Assembly: GCA_951230915.1 (NCBI GenBank)
Contig: OX579640.1
Span: 7,770,981-7,834,980 of the forward strand
Length of the DNA stretch: 64,000 nt
Direction of reading: 5' to 3'
DNA from: Antitrichia curtipendula
Taxonomy: Eukaryota > Streptophyta > Bryopsida > Hypnales > Leucodontaceae
Shown piece by piece: positions 60,653 through 64,000 of this stretch; the first letter of the stretch is position 1, and every line of letters begins with the position of its first letter. Both the position numbers and the translations under genes were made by a program. The notes beneath the pieces were generated by a model that ran no database searches, was not told the DNA's origin, and worked only from the letters and a program-made list of their open reading frames with translations.

Positions 60653-61657
60653 TATCTGTAGGCTTAGCATTCTTACAATTTTAAGAATTTTTTATTTTTT
60701 TTTCTTGCATGAGGTCATCTCTCTGTCTGTCCTAGGAGCTTTCGGGTTTCAGAGGCCTCATCTTGTATAAAGCCCTTCTCCAGTTTTGCTCTTAATACAG
60801 ACTTATGACAGTGGTGACGGTGTTACGAACTGTCGAATTGATTGGCTGAAAGTGGCCACAGAGTTGTTTAACTGACTTATCAGATCAGTGATCATGGTTC
60901 TGACTGAACAGATCAGTACTGTAGTGAAAACCTGTGCAGGCATGCGAGTTGTAAAATTACAATAAGAGTCTGTTTTGAAGATGGATCTTGTTATAGTAGA
61001 GGTAGGAGTTTCATTTTTTTTTCGACAAGTGAATTTGGTGAACACACTGGTCATGTACTTGGAAGATCATGGTGAGCTGTTACTCCACTTGTTCAGTGCT
61101 GTGGACTTGGTTGTGTGTTGTCAGCTGACGTGGCTTTCTTCCTGTTTGAGCTGATGTTTATTGCTGAACAACCGCCCCACTCAATCTTATTTCTAAGCTC
61201 TGAAAGATTGTTTTGATGCAGCGACAAGAACACATCAATTGGCTTTTGCAATTTATACAATTTAGTTCAAATTCTCTTGTTGGCAACTGATAGAAAACTC
61301 ATGACAGCAACTGGAAGACACCGCATTTGAATATTTATGCTTAAATCATGGATTGGTTTGCATGCTGGGTTGCTCCATTTGAAGTGAACTTTAGGCCTTT
61401 GCCATAGAAACCCATACTGTGGTGGCAAACCCATCACTGTCTAGAAAAGGAAGCTGAAAATTATCTTACATCGCATAACTTTATCGCACAGATATTTAGC
61501 TTGACTTGTGGCAGGCACCAGCCCAGATGTTGTGGAAAGGGGTTGGATCACCTCTGCATAACATTGTTTACCAACGACGCAGGGGTCCTTTTGGCATCCT
61601 TGAAAATGGGACACCTACAGTGAACAAAATTATCTTCTATGGTCCTCAATCCTTGAA
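60653..61657. other. 3' flank of the DUF1218 gene and spacer
   Basis: The 3' UTR probably ends within the first 150 bp. No other gene was recognised, and the minus-strand frame at 60803-61054 has no domain signature. Confidence 0.45.
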
Positions 61658-61661
61658 TTAA

Positions 61662-62462
61662 CCCCTAAATGCCCTACCGACCATATATGGTCAATATGAA
61701 ATTTCAGTCTCATTTTGGTGTGGGCAGTTAAATTCCTTTGACCATTTACAAAAAAATTTGCGGACAATTCTTAGGGTTAACTATTGGAATCTTTCATTTT
61801 TCATTGAAAAAGTAAAATACTTGATTATTGAGAGGTCCTCAAAGGCATATATGTAACATTAGTCAAGAGTAAACTTTGCCAATTTTACTTCATTTCCCGG
61901 CTTTTGCCAATTTTACTTGATTTGAGATCTAAAAAATTGTACATATCCATTTGCTTGAAAATGATCCTAGTGGAAAGAATAAAGTATTTTTGTGATTTTC
62001 GCCATTGAAAATTTAAACATGCAAGTGTTAATTTGGAGTTATTTGTGATCTTTATTTATTAAAAAAAATGCATTATAACAATCGCAAGGTGGATTGTGTT
62101 ATGAATGTGATAGCTTTTCATGTGAAATTAAGTTTTTTGAAAGGGCATTTTAGTGTGCTAACACTATTTGTAGTTGTACATATCACCTCCAATCCCAAAA
62201 AACTTTTATGTGCAAATTTCTGAAACATTGTGGGGGAGGGTAGTATACTAAAAATAAAAAACATACATTTCTCTTGTTATAATCTCGCAAATAATATGCA
62301 ATTTTGCTCTCAAAATTGGTATGCATACTAATGAGCAAGATCTTGAAACATCTATATGGTTAGATTTTGAAAAAAATCCATTTACTTTATTGGAGATAAC
62401 TATAAGTCCATGTTCATTTTTCATAGGAAAAATACACTTCAAAAGGCTTGGGCATTTAGGGG
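61662..62462. mobile_element. TTAA-flanked element, copy J
   Basis: 801 bp. The ends are CCCCTAAATGCCC and GGGCATTTAGGGG, a perfect 13-bp inverted pair, flanked by intact TTAA at 61658-61661 and 62463-62466. It is non-coding. Confidence 0.88.
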
Positions 62463-62795
62463 TTAACTGAAAGTCCCTCTTATGTATCTGGCACAACATA
62501 ATACCTTCCCAACATAGGGAGGACCATTGCTTGGTTGTACAATGTTATGTGGATTACATCTAGTCACTTTTGTGAGTCACATCAATTTATTTATTTAGAC
62601 TCCTATGCCTATAATGCAATTTTCACAACTAAGGCTAAGATCACATACAATCTTGTATATTCAAGATGCGCAAACTCCTTTGCTAATTCTAAGACTAAAA
62701 AACCACATTTACAACTAAATGTAAAGATGGTTAGTCAAAAATCCAAAAAATTCATTGAGCCAAATACCTATCTTTCATTGACCACCCACCATTAA

Positions 62796-63232
62796 CTCTT
62801 ACATGATGGGCTCATAACCATGGAAATCATCTATTTTGACACCATGTGAATTATTGGATTAAAATAATGCAAAAGCACTCATTAGAAGACAAACTGTTGT
62901 AGATGATCTTCTTTCCTACAAAATTTGGAAAATGAATAGTTGCACTTTTGTCCTATACAAGAGATTCTCTTGTCATTTGTTGGCCGCAAAACGTCTGCCT
63001 CAACATTTAAGGATTAAACATTGACACTGATGCCAAACATTTGATGGATGATAGGAAATCATTGTAGTAAGACAAAAGTGCAACTATTCATCCTCAGAAT
63101 TTTGTTGTGAAAAGGGAAGGTCTTCTATAGTAATTTGACTTGCAATGAGTGCTTTTGCTATTTCTTAAGCCAATGATTTACACAGTAATGAAAAGGGATG
63201 ATTTCCAAGGTCAACCCCTTGTCCTTTAAGGA
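62796..63232. mobile_element. TTAA-flanked foldback element, copy L
   Basis: TTAA lies on both sides (62792-62795 and 63233-63236). The two arms of about 150-170 bp are inverted copies: GGAAATCATC, GCAAAAGCACTCATT and ATGAATAGTTGCACTTTTGT recur in reverse complement on the right. The loop is about 100 bp. The right end is TCCTTTAAGGA-like. The transcript would fold into a long hairpin. Confidence 0.75.
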
Positions 63233-63427
63233 TTAAGAATACTTTTGATGGAGAAATGTAGGAATTACTTCTTTGACTTCTAGGGAGGGAAAAAGAAGTT
63301 GATTTTATAATGCTATCCATTGTACGTCATGAACGCTCAAAAGGTATGGGGTAATTTGAAGATGAGAGCTTGATCAATCATTATCAAAATGTATAAATTG
63401 TCTTCAAACCTTATTTTAGTATAGTAG

Positions 63428-63712
63428 AGTAATTTTTTTTAGAAAACTTTTGGACTATAAAAAGTTGATAATTCAATCTTAATTCAATATTTAGGAATCC
63501 ATTTAAAATTTAGAATCTCCAATCAAAAGTTATGGACAAAATTCAAAGAAGATGTTTGAAAATGTCAAAAAAAAATGTCCCTTCCAACCCCTCACTAAAC
63601 TTTATCCATAACTTTTGATTGGAGACTTGAAATCTCAAATGTTTTTTCTTGAGATGAAAGTTAGATTGATTTTACACATTAACTTAGTTCAAAGTTTTTT
63701 GGAAAAAATTAT
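63428..63712. repeat. Foldback repeat
   Basis: The best inner arms are TCCAATCAAAAGTTATGGA (63518-63536) and its complement (63605-63623). Weaker inverted similarity continues outward to about 63428 and 63712. There is no gene. Confidence 0.65.
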
Positions 63713-64000
63713 TCTTCTATGCCTAAATGAGGTCTAAAATTCTACTTTGAACACAATTCTTGCTATTGACTTAACTTTGTGCAGTTGAGCTCCTATTAAT
63801 CCTAATTTACGTATCCCTCATGCATTGTTTTACCTTCTACAGCCCCACTTGTATAAAGAGTTTGTTTTCTCATCTCTATGTTGGCGAGACAATAAGTGTC
63901 TTTTTGAAGCTATGTGATGTAATTGCCGAATCTTTTGATTATTTTAGATATTAATGTTGAATTTTCTTAAATTATATTTGTAAATGTGTTGAAGTTCATT
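63713..64000. other. Spacer at the window end
   Basis: AT-rich sequence; nothing recognised. Confidence 0.5.

Noticed and set aside
1..64000. CRISPR arrays, bacterial operons, tRNA or rRNA genes
   Set aside because: No regularly spaced repeats, tRNA-like cloverleaf or rRNA sequence was recognised; the gene structure is eukaryotic.

Overview
The window is nuclear DNA of a land plant. It has split genes with GT-AG introns, an AT-rich spacer, a cytosolic ribosomal protein gene (RPS13), a plant SCI1 gene, a plant-specific DUF1218 membrane protein gene, and a decayed LRR-ROC-COR (ROCO) gene. ROCO genes of this layout are, as I recall, abundant in non-seed plants, so a bryophyte or another seedless plant is my best guess, held weakly.

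Layout. 1-10.4 kb: spacer with transposon copies and a broken ABCB transporter fragment. 10.4-16.5 kb: a weak gene-like region on the minus strand, then AT-rich spacer and an LTR-like repeat. 16.5-21.9 kb: a diverged second copy of 4.4-10.4 kb. 22.2-29.1 kb: ROCO gene on the plus strand, three exons, with stop and frame damage. 29.1-43.5 kb: spacer containing a second, truncated ROCO 3' end (35.8-36.8 kb) and a stray RPS13 3' end (34.2-34.6 kb). The order and orientation show a tandem duplication running from inside the ROCO last exon to inside the RPS13 last exon. 43.5-45.1 kb: RPS13, minus strand, four coding exons, intact (151 aa). 48.5-54.2 kb: SCI1, plus strand, nine coding exons (406 aa), behind a spliced leader. 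57.8-60.7 kb: DUF1218 four-helix membrane protein, three coding exons (200 aa). The rest is spacer and transposons.

The most notable content is a family of about thirteen non-autonomous elements, 0.2-1.1 kb long. Their termini are CCCCTAAA...TTTAGGGG and they are flanked by TTAA, the target-site and end signature of piggyBac-type transposons. Two copies can be compared with an unoccupied paralogous site inside the same window. One copy ends 11 bp before the SCI1 start codon and may supply the last splice acceptor of the leader. A second TIR family, a nested 190-bp element with a 5-bp duplication, and two long foldbacks are also present. No transposase gene was seen.
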